A stretch of 64,000 bases of DNA from Bacillota bacterium (GCA_023402845.1 JAEYFP010000002.1:1-64000), one strand, 5' to 3'. Shown: positions 51,372 through 61,205, counted from the stretch's first letter. Made by a program: numbers and translations. The notes: generated by a model from the letters alone, not told the origin.

Positions 51372-52487
51372 ATGAGCGAAGAAGCAAGCTACGACAGCAT
51401 CAGAAATGCCCAGATGACAAATACGATGCAGGAGACAGACAGAAAATGTCCGCAGTGCGGCGGAACAATGGATTTTGATCCGGCAACGGGAGGCCTTCAC
51501 TGCCCATATTGCGATTATCGGGAAGAAATTAAGGAGCCGGTGTCCGGATCTGAATTTGATACTGCAGAGGAACAGGACTTTGCATCCGCGGAACTGACGG
51601 GAAACTGCGACTGGGGTATTGCACAAAAGACTGTAATTTGTAAATCCTGCGGCGCACAGTCTGTGTATGATACATTGGAGGTTGCCAGCACCTGTCCTTA
51701 CTGCGGGTCCAATCAGGTCATGGAAGCGAATGATGTAAACACGCTCGCTCCGGGAGGTGTCGTTGCATTTAAGATTACCGCAAAGCAGGCGGGCAGCGCG
51801 TTCAAAAAGTGGATCAAGAAAAAGTGGTTCTGTCCGAGAGAGGCAAAGGAAAGTGCAAAGGCGGAGTCCTTTCACGGTGTCTATCTGCCGTACTGGACCT
51901 TTGATGTGGATATTACGACTTTTTATTCCGCGAAATATGGCATAGAAAGATCGACCCAAAGAGATGGAAAGACTGTAACTGTGACGGATTGGTATCCGAC
52001 ATCGGGTATGTACAGCCAGTTTATCAATGACCAGCTTGTATCCGGTACAACAAACCATGAGGAAAGCACGATGCGGGCAATTGAGCCGTTTGATACGGAG
52101 GATAACCGGCTATACCGGCCGGAATATATCGCGGGCTTTGCGGCGGAGCGCTATTCCATTGGACTTAAGGATGCGTGGGAGAAGGCAAAAAGCTTTATCA
52201 AAAGCCGTTTAGCGGGGCTGATTGAAGCCAAAATCAAGGGAGAGCATCGTGCGGATAGTGTCAAAAATCTTGCGATGAAAACAACCTATCGGAATATTAC
52301 ATATAAATATCTGATGCTGCCGATTTGGATATCAAGTTTTACCTATAAGGGAAAGATTTATCAGTTTATGGTAAATGGACAGACCGGAAAGGTGGGCGGG
52401 CATTCACCGATTTCCGCGCTGCGGGTTGCGCTTGCCGTACTGGTTGCAATTGCAGTCCTCTGTCTGATTACATTGCTTACTATTTAA
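51372..52487 (+). CDS. Zinc-ribbon protein with C-terminal membrane anchor
   Basis: A 371-aa protein. The first zinc ribbon is CPQCGG...CPYC (about residues 25-48) and the second is CKSCGA...CPYCGS (about 90-116). A cytosolic domain of about 200 residues follows, and a single C-terminal membrane segment (ALRVALAVLVAIAVLCLITLLTI, about 347-369). Similar proteins are annotated TFIIB-type zinc ribbon-containing in Clostridia, function unknown. The mature protein would face the cytosol and be tail-anchored. Confidence 0.8.
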   Translation: MSEEASYDSIRNAQMTNTMQETDRKCPQCGGTMDFDPATGGLHCPYCDYREEIKEPVSGSEFDTAEEQDFASAELTGNCDWGIAQKTVICKSCGAQSVYDTLEVASTCPYCGSNQVMEANDVNTLAPGGVVAFKITAKQAGSAFKKWIKKKWFCPREAKESAKAESFHGVYLPYWTFDVDITTFYSAKYGIERSTQRDGKTVTVTDWYPTSGMYSQFINDQLVSGTTNHEESTMRAIEPFDTEDNRLYRPEYIAGFAAERYSIGLKDAWEKAKSFIKSRLAGLIEAKIKGEHRADSVKNLAMKTTYRNITYKYLMLPIWISSFTYKGKIYQFMVNGQTGKVGGHSPISALRVALAVLVAIAVLCLITLLTI

Positions 52488-52494
52488 AATGGCA

Positions 52495-52523
52495 TTGACA
52501 GACGTTTCAAAAACCGATATACT
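52495..52523 (+). promoter_or_regulatory. Promoter of the sulfur amino acid genes
   Basis: A perfect TTGACA (52495-52500), 17 bases, TATACT (52518-52523). No riboswitch or T-box fits in the 50-base leader. Confidence 0.82.
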
Positions 52524-52575
52524 ACTATTCATATTTAAATGATAGGAAAAGAGAGCTATAGGAGGATGAAGCGGT

Positions 52576-53724
52576 ATGGCATATGAATTTGAAACGAGCT
52601 GCTTGCATGGAAAAATAGAAGAACACGACGAAGCTCATTACGGGGCGCTTAGTTATCCGATTTATCAGACGGCCACCTTCTCACACAAAAGTCTTGGCGA
52701 GAGCAGCGGTTATGATTATTCGAGACTGCAGAATCCGACGCGGCAGCATCTGGAAGAGGTGATGAGCGTGTTGGAAAGCGCTTATGATACAATCGCATTT
52801 TCGAGCGGTATGGCGGCGATATCGGTCATAATGGAGCTTTTTGCACCCGGAAGCCACATCATCGCTTCGGAAGATTTATACGGCGGAACGACTCGTTTTT
52901 TTGAAAAGATTAACCGAAAAAACGGTTATGACTTCACTTATGTGGACACATCCGATATAGAGCAGATCGAGGCAGCCTTGCGGGAAAATACGGCGGCAGT
53001 TTTTGTGGAAACGCCGACGAATCCGATGATGTATGTGACCGATTTGCGAAAAACGGCGGAATTGACAAGGAAACATGGACTGCTGCTCATCGTGGACAAT
53101 ACATTTTTATCCCCATATTTTCAGAAGCCTCTGCTGCTTGGTGCGGATATCGTCGTGGAGAGCGGGACAAAATTTTTGTGTGGACATAATGATACACTGG
53201 CAGGTTTTTTATCGGTAAAGGATCAGGAGCTTTCCGAGAAGCTGCGTTATCTGTTTAAGACGACGGGAGCAGGACTTGCACCGTTTGACAGCTGGCTGCT
53301 GCTCAGAGGAATCAAGACGCTGCCCCTTCGGATGGAGCGGCAGCAGGAAAACGCGTTTTTGGTTGTAAAATGGCTGCAGGCACAAAAGGAGATCGAACAG
53401 GTTGCCTATATCGGACTTGAAACACATCCGTCCTATTCTGTTCATAAAGGCCAATCCACCGGCTTCGGATCGATGATTTCCTTTAGGGTAGACAGCGAGG
53501 AGACGGCCGGGCGGCTGTTAAACGGCGTTAAGCTGATCCGGTTTGCGGAGAGTCTTGGCGGGGTGGAGAGCCTGATTACTTATCCGGTTACACAAACACA
53601 TGCGGATCTGCCGATAGAGGAACGGTTAAAACGGGGAATTGATTACCGTCTGCTCAGGCTTTCGGTTGGTATTGAAAATGAAAAGGATTTGATTGAAGAT
53701 TTGGAGCAAGCGCTCCATGCATAA
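52576..53724 (+). CDS. Cys/Met metabolism PLP enzyme (cystathionine gamma-synthase/lyase type)
   Basis: A 382-aa fold-type I PLP enzyme. The cofactor Lys is K199 in VESGTKFLCGHND, with YDYSRLQNPTR (substrate and phosphate binding) and SSGMAAI near the PLP phosphate. The family includes cystathionine gamma-synthase, gamma-lyase, and O-acetylhomoserine sulfhydrylase, and I cannot tell which. AGGAGG precedes the ATG. It is followed after 25 bases by a PatB/MalY-type enzyme, which suggests a transsulfuration or H2S-releasing pair. Confidence 0.85.
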   Translation: MAYEFETSCLHGKIEEHDEAHYGALSYPIYQTATFSHKSLGESSGYDYSRLQNPTRQHLEEVMSVLESAYDTIAFSSGMAAISVIMELFAPGSHIIASEDLYGGTTRFFEKINRKNGYDFTYVDTSDIEQIEAALRENTAAVFVETPTNPMMYVTDLRKTAELTRKHGLLLIVDNTFLSPYFQKPLLLGADIVVESGTKFLCGHNDTLAGFLSVKDQELSEKLRYLFKTTGAGLAPFDSWLLLRGIKTLPLRMERQQENAFLVVKWLQAQKEIEQVAYIGLETHPSYSVHKGQSTGFGSMISFRVDSEETAGRLLNGVKLIRFAESLGGVESLITYPVTQTHADLPIEERLKRGIDYRLLRLSVGIENEKDLIEDLEQALHA

Positions 53725-53749
53725 ATAACGGAAGACGGAGGAAGTTGTG

Positions 53750-54931
53750 ATGAGCCGGTTTGACGAGATCATAGACAGAAAAAATACATACAGCCTGAAA
53801 TATGATTACGCTAAGGAACGGGGAATTCCGGAGGATACGCTCCCGATGTGGGTTGCAGACATGGACTTTCGGGCGCCTGAGGAGGTGCTGTCTGCATTAA
53901 AGCGGGAGGCGGAGCATGGGATTTTTGGCTATAGCGAGCCAAAGGCGGATTATTATGAGGCGGTACAGGACTGGTTCCTGAAAAATCATCGGTATCGATT
54001 TGAGCGCGAATGGATGGTAAAAACGCCTGGTATCGTGTTTGCGATCGCGATGGCGGTTCGTGCACTGACACAAAAAGGGGATGCTGTCATGATACAGCGC
54101 CCCGTATATTATCCGTTTTCCGAGGTGATCCGAAAAAATGAAAGAGTGCTCGTTAACAATCCGCTGCGTTTTGTAAATGGGGGCTATGAAATCGATTTTG
54201 CGGATATGGAGCAAAAGCTGGCAAATGAGCGTGTTAAACTGTTTATTTTTTGCAGTCCGCACAATCCGGTTGGGCGGGTATGGAAAAAAGAAGAGTTGGT
54301 ACGAATCGTGGAGCTGTGCCGGAAATACGGTACCCTTATCGTTTCCGATGAAATCCATGCGGACTTTACTTTTGAAGGAAATACGCATATCCCGATTGCG
54401 ACGGTTGCGGGGGATTATGAGGAACAGATCATTACCTGTACGGCAGCGAGTAAAACCTTTAATCTTGCCGGGCTCCAGACGTCCAACATCATTATCAAAA
54501 ACGAGCAGATCCGCAGAGCGGTGCTTAAGGAAATCCATAAGAACGGTTTCAGTGAAATCAATATTTTCGGCCTGCTGGCGACGAAGGCTGCTTACGAGCA
54601 TGGAGAAGCGTGGCTTGAGGAGTGCAGGGTGTATCTGGCTGAAAATGTGACCTATGTCCGCAGATTTTTAAAAGAGCATCTGCCCGCTGTACGGCTGATT
54701 GAGCCGGAAGGAACCTATCTGCTGTGGTTGGATTTTACTTCGTTTGGCTATTCGGATAAGCAGCTGCATGAGATATTGACTGAGAAGGCAAAACTCTGGC
54801 TCGATGACGGGACGATGTTTGGTCCCGAAGGCAGCGGCTTTGCGCGAATGAATATTACCTGTCCGCGTGCGGTATTAATGCAGGCTATGGAGCAGCTTGC
54901 GGCGGCATTTAATTCCCTTTCATTTTTGTGA
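53750..54931 (+). CDS. PatB/MalY-type cystathionine beta-lyase
   Basis: A 393-aa PLP aminotransferase-fold enzyme that cleaves C-S bonds of cystathionine or cysteine. The family opening RKNTYSLKYD and LPMWVADMDF, the PLP Lys near residue 235 in TAASKTFNLAGLQ and the C-terminal FARMNITCPR are visible. ATG 53750 follows GGAGGAAG; GTG 53747 is an alternative. Co-transcribed with the preceding PLP enzyme. PatB-type enzymes also act as regulators of mal genes in E. coli; nothing here points to that. Confidence 0.88.
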   Translation: MSRFDEIIDRKNTYSLKYDYAKERGIPEDTLPMWVADMDFRAPEEVLSALKREAEHGIFGYSEPKADYYEAVQDWFLKNHRYRFEREWMVKTPGIVFAIAMAVRALTQKGDAVMIQRPVYYPFSEVIRKNERVLVNNPLRFVNGGYEIDFADMEQKLANERVKLFIFCSPHNPVGRVWKKEELVRIVELCRKYGTLIVSDEIHADFTFEGNTHIPIATVAGDYEEQIITCTAASKTFNLAGLQTSNIIIKNEQIRRAVLKEIHKNGFSEINIFGLLATKAAYEHGEAWLEECRVYLAENVTYVRRFLKEHLPAVRLIEPEGTYLLWLDFTSFGYSDKQLHEILTEKAKLWLDDGTMFGPEGSGFARMNITCPRAVLMQAMEQLAAAFNSLSFL

Positions 54932-54977
54932 ATAATCGCACTCCCTCCGAATATACATGGAGTAGGAGGGTGATGGT

Positions 54978-55352
54978 ATGAAGCAGTTCATGAAAATAGA
55001 TCAGAGGGTGATCTGGGTTTTAAAGGCGCTGCTGGGCGCTTACATTATTACGGGGCTTTTGCTTATTGTGCTCGCATCGCTTTTATTCAAGCTGCAGCTT
55101 TCGGAGCAGGCGGTCAATATCGGGATTATCATAATTTATATTTTGTCCACATTTTTGGCCGGACTTTATTTGGGAAAAAAATTTAAAAATAAGAAATTTG
55201 TTTGGGGTTTGTGCGGCGGTGTGGCATATTTTCTGGTTCTGATGCTTGTTTCTCTGCTTGTGAACAAAGGAATAGATGGGGGCATGAACGCGTTTTTGAC
55301 GACATTTCTGATGTGCGCGCTGAGCGGGACGTTCGGCGGAATGCTTGCGTAA
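54978..55352 (+). CDS. TIGR04086 family membrane protein
   Basis: A 124-aa protein with four membrane segments (about residues 14-36, 44-65, 73-93, 103-123), GLYLGKKFKNKKFVWGLCGGVAYFLVL in the middle, matching TIGR04086, a Clostridia family of unknown function. AGGAGGG precedes the ATG. The leader (CCCTCC at 54943-54948 against GGAGGG at 54965-54970) can fold over the ribosome site. It lies just before scfA. Confidence 0.8.
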   Translation: MKQFMKIDQRVIWVLKALLGAYIITGLLLIVLASLLFKLQLSEQAVNIGIIIIYILSTFLAGLYLGKKFKNKKFVWGLCGGVAYFLVLMLVSLLVNKGIDGGMNAFLTTFLMCALSGTFGGMLA

Positions 55353-55360
55353 AAAAATAC

Positions 55361-55389
55361 TTTTCAATACCTGCCATTTATGCTATACT
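55361..55389 (+). promoter_or_regulatory. scfA promoter
   Basis: TTTTCA (55361-55366), 17 bases, TATACT (55384-55389), 28 bases before the start codon. Confidence 0.55.
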
Positions 55390-55416
55390 TACGTTTGACA
55401 AGGAGGAATGGGAATT

Positions 55417-55560
55417 ATGAAGCATATTCAGACATTAAATACAAAGGACTTTAAGAAATCAATGAAAAAGGGTGGATGCGGCGAATGTCAGACGTCTTGT
55501 CAGTCAGCCTGTAAGACATCCTGCACCGTTGGAAACCAGAGCTGCGAAAAGGACAAATAA
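55417..55560 (+). CDS. scfA: SCIFF ranthipeptide precursor
   Basis: A 47-aa peptide with six cysteines, at 21, 24, 28, 32, 36 and 43 (leader MKHIQTLNTKDFKKSMKK, core starting GGCGECQTSC). This is the SCIFF (six cysteines in forty-five residues) family, the most widespread RiPP precursor in Clostridia. The maturase links Cys to a downstream residue by thioether. C32 and T37 occupy the positions reported to be linked in the C. thermocellum homologue. AAGGAGG precedes the ATG. It is too short for common gene calling. The gene for ScfB follows. Confidence 0.95.
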   Translation: MKHIQTLNTKDFKKSMKKGGCGECQTSCQSACKTSCTVGNQSCEKDK

Positions 55561-55588
55561 ATAACGGGAATAGTGCATAAAACAAAGC

Positions 55589-55615
55589 AGCAGCGGTCAA
55601 TGGCCGCTGCTTATT
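55589..55615 (+). terminator. Partial terminator between scfA and scfB
   Basis: AGCAGCGG and CCGCTGCT form an 8-bp stem with TATTATT after it. The incomplete T run would let some transcripts continue, giving more precursor mRNA than maturase mRNA. Confidence 0.7.
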
Positions 55616-55635
55616 ATTCGGAATGAGGAATTATT

Positions 55636-57063
55636 TTGATACATCAATATAAGAATAATGGATTTAATATTATCATGGATGTCAACAGCGGTTCCATTCA
55701 TGTTGTGGACGAGCTGGTATATAACATGATAGAGGTGCTCGCACCTCTTGCGGAAGAAAAAAAGGTAAGCGATACGCTGCCGGACAAAGAAGTGAAGGCC
55801 AAGCCGTTTGAGACATTTTCTGACATGTTCGCAAAGGCTCTTGAAGATTATCCGGCTGAGATGCTGAAGGAAGCGTATGCGGAAATTGCCGAGTTGATTG
55901 AGGCCGAGGTGCTTTTTACCGAGGATATTTACGAGACTTATATTACTGATTTTAAAAAGCGGGAAACTGTCGTTAAGGCACTGTGTTTACATATTGCACA
56001 TGATTGTAATCTGGCTTGCAGATATTGCTTTGCCGAGGAGGGAGAATACCACGGTAAACGGGAGCTGATGAGTTATGAGGTCGGTAAGAAAGCACTTGAT
56101 TTTCTTGTGAAAAGCTCAGGAAGCAGGCACAATCTGGAGGTTGACTTCTTTGGCGGGGAGCCGCTTATGAATTTTCAAGTCGTAAGGGATCTTGTTGCTT
56201 ACGGCAGAAGCCTTGAAGAGCCTTACAATAAAAAGTTCCGATTTACACTCACAACAAATGGTGTGCTGTTAAATGATGAAATTCTTAAGTTTGTCAACAG
56301 AGAGATGAGCAACCTCGTTTTGAGCATTGACGGGCGTAAGGAAGTTCATGACCGGATGCGTCCGCACCGAGGAGGACAGGGCAGCTATGAGGAAATCGTG
56401 CCCAAATTTATAAAAGCTGCTGAAAGCCGAAATCAGACGAATTATTATGTCAGGGGCACATTTACAAGGAATAATTTGGACTTTTCTGAGGATGTTAAGC
56501 ATCTTGCCGATTTGGGTTTTGAGCAGATTTCGGTGGAACCGGTTGTTGCCGAGGATAACGAGTCCTATGCAATTCGAGAGGAGGATATCCCTGTTATTTT
56601 AGAACAGTACGATCTTCTCGCAAACGAGTTACTAAAAAGAAAGAAAATTGGAAAAGGTGTGAACTTTTTTCATTTTATGATCGATTTATCGGGTGGTCCA
56701 TGTGTGGCAAAGCGTCTTTCTGGCTGCGGCTCAGGAACGGAATATCTTGCGGTGGCGCCTTCGGGAGACTTGTATCCGTGCCATCAATTTGTGGGAAAGC
56801 CGGAGTTTTTGATGGGAACAGTGGATACGGGTGTAACAAACACGGGCTGCAGGAATGAATTTAAGCTCTGCAACGTCTATGCGAAGGAAAAATGCCGGGA
56901 GTGCTTTGCAAAATTTTATTGCAGCGGCGGCTGTGCGGCGAATGCCTACAATTTTTCAGGGGGCATCACGGATACTTATGATATTGGCTGCAAGCTGCAA
57001 AGAAAGCGCGTGGAATGCGCGATTATGATGAAGGCAGCGGAGGCGGATTCGTTTTTAAATTGA
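55636..57063 (+). CDS. scfB: SCIFF radical SAM maturase
   Basis: A 475-aa radical SAM enzyme that forms thioether links in ScfA. N-terminal RiPP-recognition-like region (residues 1-90), the [4Fe-4S] motif CNLACRYC (C124, C128, C131), then a C-terminal SPASM/Twitch part with cysteines at 356, 364, 382, 405, 412, 420, 423, 429, 433 and 452. The TTG start has a GAGGA site 7 bases upstream. No protease or exporter for the mature peptide lies next to it. Confidence 0.95.
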   Translation: MIHQYKNNGFNIIMDVNSGSIHVVDELVYNMIEVLAPLAEEKKVSDTLPDKEVKAKPFETFSDMFAKALEDYPAEMLKEAYAEIAELIEAEVLFTEDIYETYITDFKKRETVVKALCLHIAHDCNLACRYCFAEEGEYHGKRELMSYEVGKKALDFLVKSSGSRHNLEVDFFGGEPLMNFQVVRDLVAYGRSLEEPYNKKFRFTLTTNGVLLNDEILKFVNREMSNLVLSIDGRKEVHDRMRPHRGGQGSYEEIVPKFIKAAESRNQTNYYVRGTFTRNNLDFSEDVKHLADLGFEQISVEPVVAEDNESYAIREEDIPVILEQYDLLANELLKRKKIGKGVNFFHFMIDLSGGPCVAKRLSGCGSGTEYLAVAPSGDLYPCHQFVGKPEFLMGTVDTGVTNTGCRNEFKLCNVYAKEKCRECFAKFYCSGGCAANAYNFSGGITDTYDIGCKLQRKRVECAIMMKAAEADSFLN

Positions 57064-57116
57064 TATGTAATATGAGCCAGATAAATGATTGAAATGTGGA
57101 AAAGGAGAATTTTGAA

Positions 57117-59369
57117 ATGAAAAAAAGAAATGCGGTAATCACACTTGCCGTACTGATTCTGCTGATTATTGGACTCGGATATATGCTCCTGTTCGGTGTC
57201 GGTACAGAAAAGACCGGATCAGCGGAGAACATTAAGCTCGGTCTTGATCTGGCAGGAGGTGTCAGTATTACGTATCAGGCGGAGGGCAATGAGAAGCCAT
57301 CCAAGGAGGATATGAGCGACACGATTTATAAGCTTCAGCAGCGTGTGGAAAAATACAGCACGGAGGCACAGGTCTATCAGGAGGGAGAGGACCGGATAAA
57401 TATTGAGATTCCCGGTGTTAATGATGCCAATACGGTGCTGGAAGAGCTTGGAAAACCAGGCTCTCTGTATTTTATCAAGGAAAATGACAGTGAAGGAAAT
57501 CCCAATTATTATTACACGGGACAGGCGGATGAGAACGGTAAACCGATCTATGAATTGACAAAGACGATGGAAGAACTGGAAACGGACGATTCCATTGTGT
57601 TGACGGGCAGTGATGTTGAGACAGCACAGGCAGGCAGTTATAAGGACGATATGGGCATGGCTTCCTATGTTGTAGAACTGAACCTGACGGAGGAGGGCGC
57701 TTCAAAGTTTGGTGTGGCTACATCTGAAGCGGCCAAGACAAAGAGTACGATCATGATCTATTATGATGGAAAGGCTGTGAGCGTTCCGACAGTGGAGACG
57801 GCAATAACCGGGGGTTCGGCGCAAATTACGAAAATAGGCTCCTTTGAGGAAGCAGATGAGCTGGCTTCAACGATTCGTATCGGCGGTCTGAAAATTGAGC
57901 TGGAGGAATTGCGTTCAAATGTTGTAGGTGCACAGCTTGGTTCGGAAGCAATCTCGACAAGTATAAAGGCGGGACTGATAGGCTTTCTTATTATTGTTGT
58001 ATTTATGATTGCCGTTTATTTTATTCCGGGTCTCGCAGCCGCGCTTGCACTTGCGCTGTATGTAGTGTTAGTAATGATCTTTTTGGATTTATTTGATATT
58101 ACGCTGACGCTTCCGGGTGTCGCCGGTATTATTCTTTCTATCGGTATGGCGGTAGATGCGAATGTAATTATTTTTGCAAGAATCCGGGAAGAGATTACGG
58201 CAGGCAAGACAGTAAACTCTGCAGTTAAGGTTGGATATCAAAAAGCATTTTCCGCTATTTTTGACGGAAATGTAACAACATTGATTGCGGCTCTGGTTCT
58301 TGGTGTCATGGGAAGCGGTACGATCAGAGGATTTGCCCAGACGCTGGCACTCGGTATTGTCCTTTCCATGTTTACGGCAATTGTTATCACGAAATTAATC
58401 ATAAAAGCACTTTATGCACTTGGACTTCAGGACGAAAAATTTTTCGGCAGAATGAAGGAAAGAAAAAATATAGATTTTTTATCAAAAAAATATCTGTTTA
58501 TAGGAGTTTCCACAGTTGTTATTTTATCAGGCTTTATCATGATGGGAGTTAACACTGCAAAAGGTATTAAGGGGCTGAACTACAGTCTGGAGTTTTTGGG
58601 CGGAACATCTACGAATGTGACATTTAATGAAGATATGTCATTGGCAGATATTGAAGCAACAGTTGTTCCGCTGATTGAGGAAATTACCGGTGAGGGTGTC
58701 ACGCAGGTGCAGAAGGTAGGTGGGGGTAATGAGGTTATTTTTAAGACAAGAACTCTTTCTGTAGAAGAACGCCAGATGTTTGCCGAGGCGATGGAAGAGC
58801 ATTTTTCTGTATCCCCCGACAGGATTACCGCCGAAACAATCAGCTCAACTGTGAGTTCTGAAATGCAGAGGAATGCGGTAGAAGCCGTTATGTTGTCGAC
58901 GCTGTGTATGCTTTTTTATATCTGGTTCCGGTTTAAGGATATCAGGTTTGGTGCGGCCTCTGTTATCGCACTGATTCATGATGTGCTCGTTGTGTTTGCT
59001 TTTTATGTTTTTTCGAGAACTCCGGTGGGCGGCACGTTTATCGCCTGTATGCTGACGATTGTCGGCTACTCGATCAATGCTACAATTGTTATTTTTGATC
59101 GGATCAGAGAAAGAATTGCAGGCAGAAAAAATATCGAAAGTCTTGAATTGATTGTGAATGAGAGTATCAACCAGACATTGTCCAGAAGTGTTTTTACTTC
59201 ACTGACAACGTTGATTATGGTACTAGTGCTGTATATACTTGGCGTGACATCGATCAGGGAATTTGCGCTGCCTCTGATTGTGGGAATTACGTGTGGTGCT
59301 TATTCCTCAGTTTGTCTTGCAAGTGCGATTTGGTATTTGTTAAAAACCAAGACGGGGAAAAAGTGTTGA
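57117..59369 (+). CDS. secDF: Fused protein-export membrane protein SecDF
   Basis: A 750-aa polytopic protein of the Sec pathway that uses the proton gradient to help pull proteins across the membrane. The SecD part comprises a membrane helix, an external domain (about residues 35-270, LGLDLAGGVSITYQAEG and IEIPGVNDAN) and segments with LPGVAGIILSIGMAVDANVIIFARIREE. The SecF part begins near residue 460 (GLNYSLEFLGGTSTNV), with GYSINATIVIFDRIRE. AAAAGGAGA precedes the ATG. The gap after scfB is 53 bases. Confidence 0.95.
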   Translation: MKKRNAVITLAVLILLIIGLGYMLLFGVGTEKTGSAENIKLGLDLAGGVSITYQAEGNEKPSKEDMSDTIYKLQQRVEKYSTEAQVYQEGEDRINIEIPGVNDANTVLEELGKPGSLYFIKENDSEGNPNYYYTGQADENGKPIYELTKTMEELETDDSIVLTGSDVETAQAGSYKDDMGMASYVVELNLTEEGASKFGVATSEAAKTKSTIMIYYDGKAVSVPTVETAITGGSAQITKIGSFEEADELASTIRIGGLKIELEELRSNVVGAQLGSEAISTSIKAGLIGFLIIVVFMIAVYFIPGLAAALALALYVVLVMIFLDLFDITLTLPGVAGIILSIGMAVDANVIIFARIREEITAGKTVNSAVKVGYQKAFSAIFDGNVTTLIAALVLGVMGSGTIRGFAQTLALGIVLSMFTAIVITKLIIKALYALGLQDEKFFGRMKERKNIDFLSKKYLFIGVSTVVILSGFIMMGVNTAKGIKGLNYSLEFLGGTSTNVTFNEDMSLADIEATVVPLIEEITGEGVTQVQKVGGGNEVIFKTRTLSVEERQMFAEAMEEHFSVSPDRITAETISSTVSSEMQRNAVEAVMLSTLCMLFYIWFRFKDIRFGAASVIALIHDVLVVFAFYVFSRTPVGGTFIACMLTIVGYSINATIVIFDRIRERIAGRKNIESLELIVNESINQTLSRSVFTSLTTLIMVLVLYILGVTSIREFALPLIVGITCGAYSSVCLASAIWYLLKTKTGKKC

Positions 59370-59424
59370 ATATAAAGACAGCAGTTTACGTAAAAGAATA
59401 GGGGCTGCTAAAGAAGTTGAGGAT

Positions 59425-59455
59425 AGAGGACTGTCGCGTATGGGCAGTCCTCTTT
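59425..59455 (+). terminator. Stem-loop between secDF and recJ
   Basis: AGAGGACTG pairs with CAGTCCTCT around an 11-base loop, then TTTG. A weak terminator at best. Confidence 0.5.
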
Positions 59456-59478
59456 GTGAAAGTAAGGGGGAAGACAGC

Positions 59479-61194
59479 ATGAAAAAATGGGTTGTGTCTG
59501 CAAAACGGGCCGATTTTAATGAAATAGCGGATCAATACGGGATATCGCCGATGCTTGCACGAATAATCCGAAATCGGGATGTTGTCGGCGAAGAAGCGAT
59601 CACACGGTTTTTGCATGGAACGCCGGCAGATTTGTATGAGCCGAATCGCATGAAGGATATGGAAAAGGCGGTGGAACTGCTTGTGGGGGCTATCTCTTCC
59701 GGCCAGAAAATACGGATTGTCGGTGATTATGATATAGACGGTATTTGTGCGTCCTATTTATTGGTGAGCGGCTTGCGGCGCTGCGGTGCGGATGCGGATG
59801 TCCGGCTGCCGGACAGAATAAAGGACGGCTATGGGATCAATGAGGCGATCATTAAGGAGGCGGCGCGGGACGGAGTCGATTGTCTGCTGACATGCGACAA
59901 CGGCATCGCGGCAAGAGAGCAGATTACTTTCGCAAAGCAATGCGGTATGACTGTCATCGTAACGGATCATCATGAGATTCCTTATGAAGAATCGGAGACG
60001 GGAAGAATCTATCTGCTGCCGCAGGCCGATGCGGTGGTGGATCCGAAGCGGGCAGACTGCTCTTATCCGTTTAAGGAAATCTGCGGAGCGGTTGTTGCTT
60101 ACAAGCTGGTGACCGCCCTTTATGGGGTGCTGGGAATTCCTCCATCGGAATTAAAAGCAATGCTGCCATTTGCGGCTTTTGCGACCGTCGGCGATGTGAT
60201 GCCGCTTTTAGATGAAAATCGCATTATTGTAAAATATGGAATAGAAGAGATGAAGGTGACGTCCAATGCCGGCTTAAAAGCGCTGATTGATGTGACCAAA
60301 ACGGATCGGGCAAGACTTTCCCCATACCATATCGGTTTTGTTCTCGGCCCGTGTGTGAATGCAACCGGCAGACTGGACACCGCGGAGCGGGCGCTGCGGC
60401 TTTTCTTAAGCAGCAGCGAGGCGGAGGCGGTCACGCTTGCGAGTGAATTAAAGCTGCTCAATGATGAACGCAAGGAGATGACACAGCAATATACGCAGAT
60501 AGCCGCCGGGCTTGCGGAGGAAATAGAGAAAGAGGATCGGGTTCTCGTGCTGTATTTACCGGACTGTCATGAAAGCCTTGCCGGGATTGTGGCAGGCAGG
60601 ATTAAAGAGCGCTTTTATAAGCCGGTGTTTGTCCTGACAAAGGGAGAAGAGGGTGTAAAAGGCTCCGGGCGCTCAATCGAGTCGTATTCCATGTATGAGG
60701 AAATGGTGAAATGTAAGGAACTGTTTACTAAGTTCGGCGGACACCGGATGGCGGCAGGTCTTTCCATGAGGGAGGAAAATATTAGTGAGTTTCGGGATCG
60801 TCTGAACAGAAACACCGTTTTAACGCGGGAGGATTTGACGGAGAAGGTGACAATTGACATCCCGATGCCGGTCCGTTATGCGACAAAGGACTTTATCAGC
60901 GAGTTAGAGCTGTTAGCCCCATATGGCGCAGGGAACCCCAAGCCCCTGTTTGCACAAAAGGATTTGCTCATAAAAAATATTCAGATTGTCGGAAAGAATC
61001 AAAATGCAGTGAAGCTGAAGCTTGAAGAACCATCTGAAACCGGAGGTACGATAGAGGCGATCTGTTTTGGAGACGGCGAGCAGATTAAAAAAGAACTGTC
61101 GGAAAAATCCCCGGTTTCCATCGTCTATTACCCCGAAATCAACCGCTATATGGGGCAGGAACGCGTACAGCTGATTATTCAGGATTATCAATAG
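59479..61194 (+). CDS. recJ: Single-stranded-DNA-specific exonuclease RecJ
   Basis: A 571-aa 5'-3' nuclease of recombination and mismatch repair. DHH motif I GDYDIDGICASY (about residues 81-92), motif with TCDNGIA, motif III TDHHE and the DHHA1 region with FGGHRMAAGLSM at about 435. A C-terminal OB-like domain with APYGAGNPKPLF. Start ATG 59479 follows AAGGGGGAAG. Length typical of the shorter Firmicute RecJ. Confidence 0.95.
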   Translation: MKKWVVSAKRADFNEIADQYGISPMLARIIRNRDVVGEEAITRFLHGTPADLYEPNRMKDMEKAVELLVGAISSGQKIRIVGDYDIDGICASYLLVSGLRRCGADADVRLPDRIKDGYGINEAIIKEAARDGVDCLLTCDNGIAAREQITFAKQCGMTVIVTDHHEIPYEESETGRIYLLPQADAVVDPKRADCSYPFKEICGAVVAYKLVTALYGVLGIPPSELKAMLPFAAFATVGDVMPLLDENRIIVKYGIEEMKVTSNAGLKALIDVTKTDRARLSPYHIGFVLGPCVNATGRLDTAERALRLFLSSSEAEAVTLASELKLLNDERKEMTQQYTQIAAGLAEEIEKEDRVLVLYLPDCHESLAGIVAGRIKERFYKPVFVLTKGEEGVKGSGRSIESYSMYEEMVKCKELFTKFGGHRMAAGLSMREENISEFRDRLNRNTVLTREDLTEKVTIDIPMPVRYATKDFISELELLAPYGAGNPKPLFAQKDLLIKNIQIVGKNQNAVKLKLEEPSETGGTIEAICFGDGEQIKKELSEKSPVSIVYYPEINRYMGQERVQLIIQDYQ

Positions 61195-61205
61195 AAAAAA
61201 GAGAG

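Noticed and set aside
52488..52575. SAM riboswitch or T-box before the sulfur amino acid genes
   Set aside because: The leader after the promoter is only about 50 bases, too short for either.
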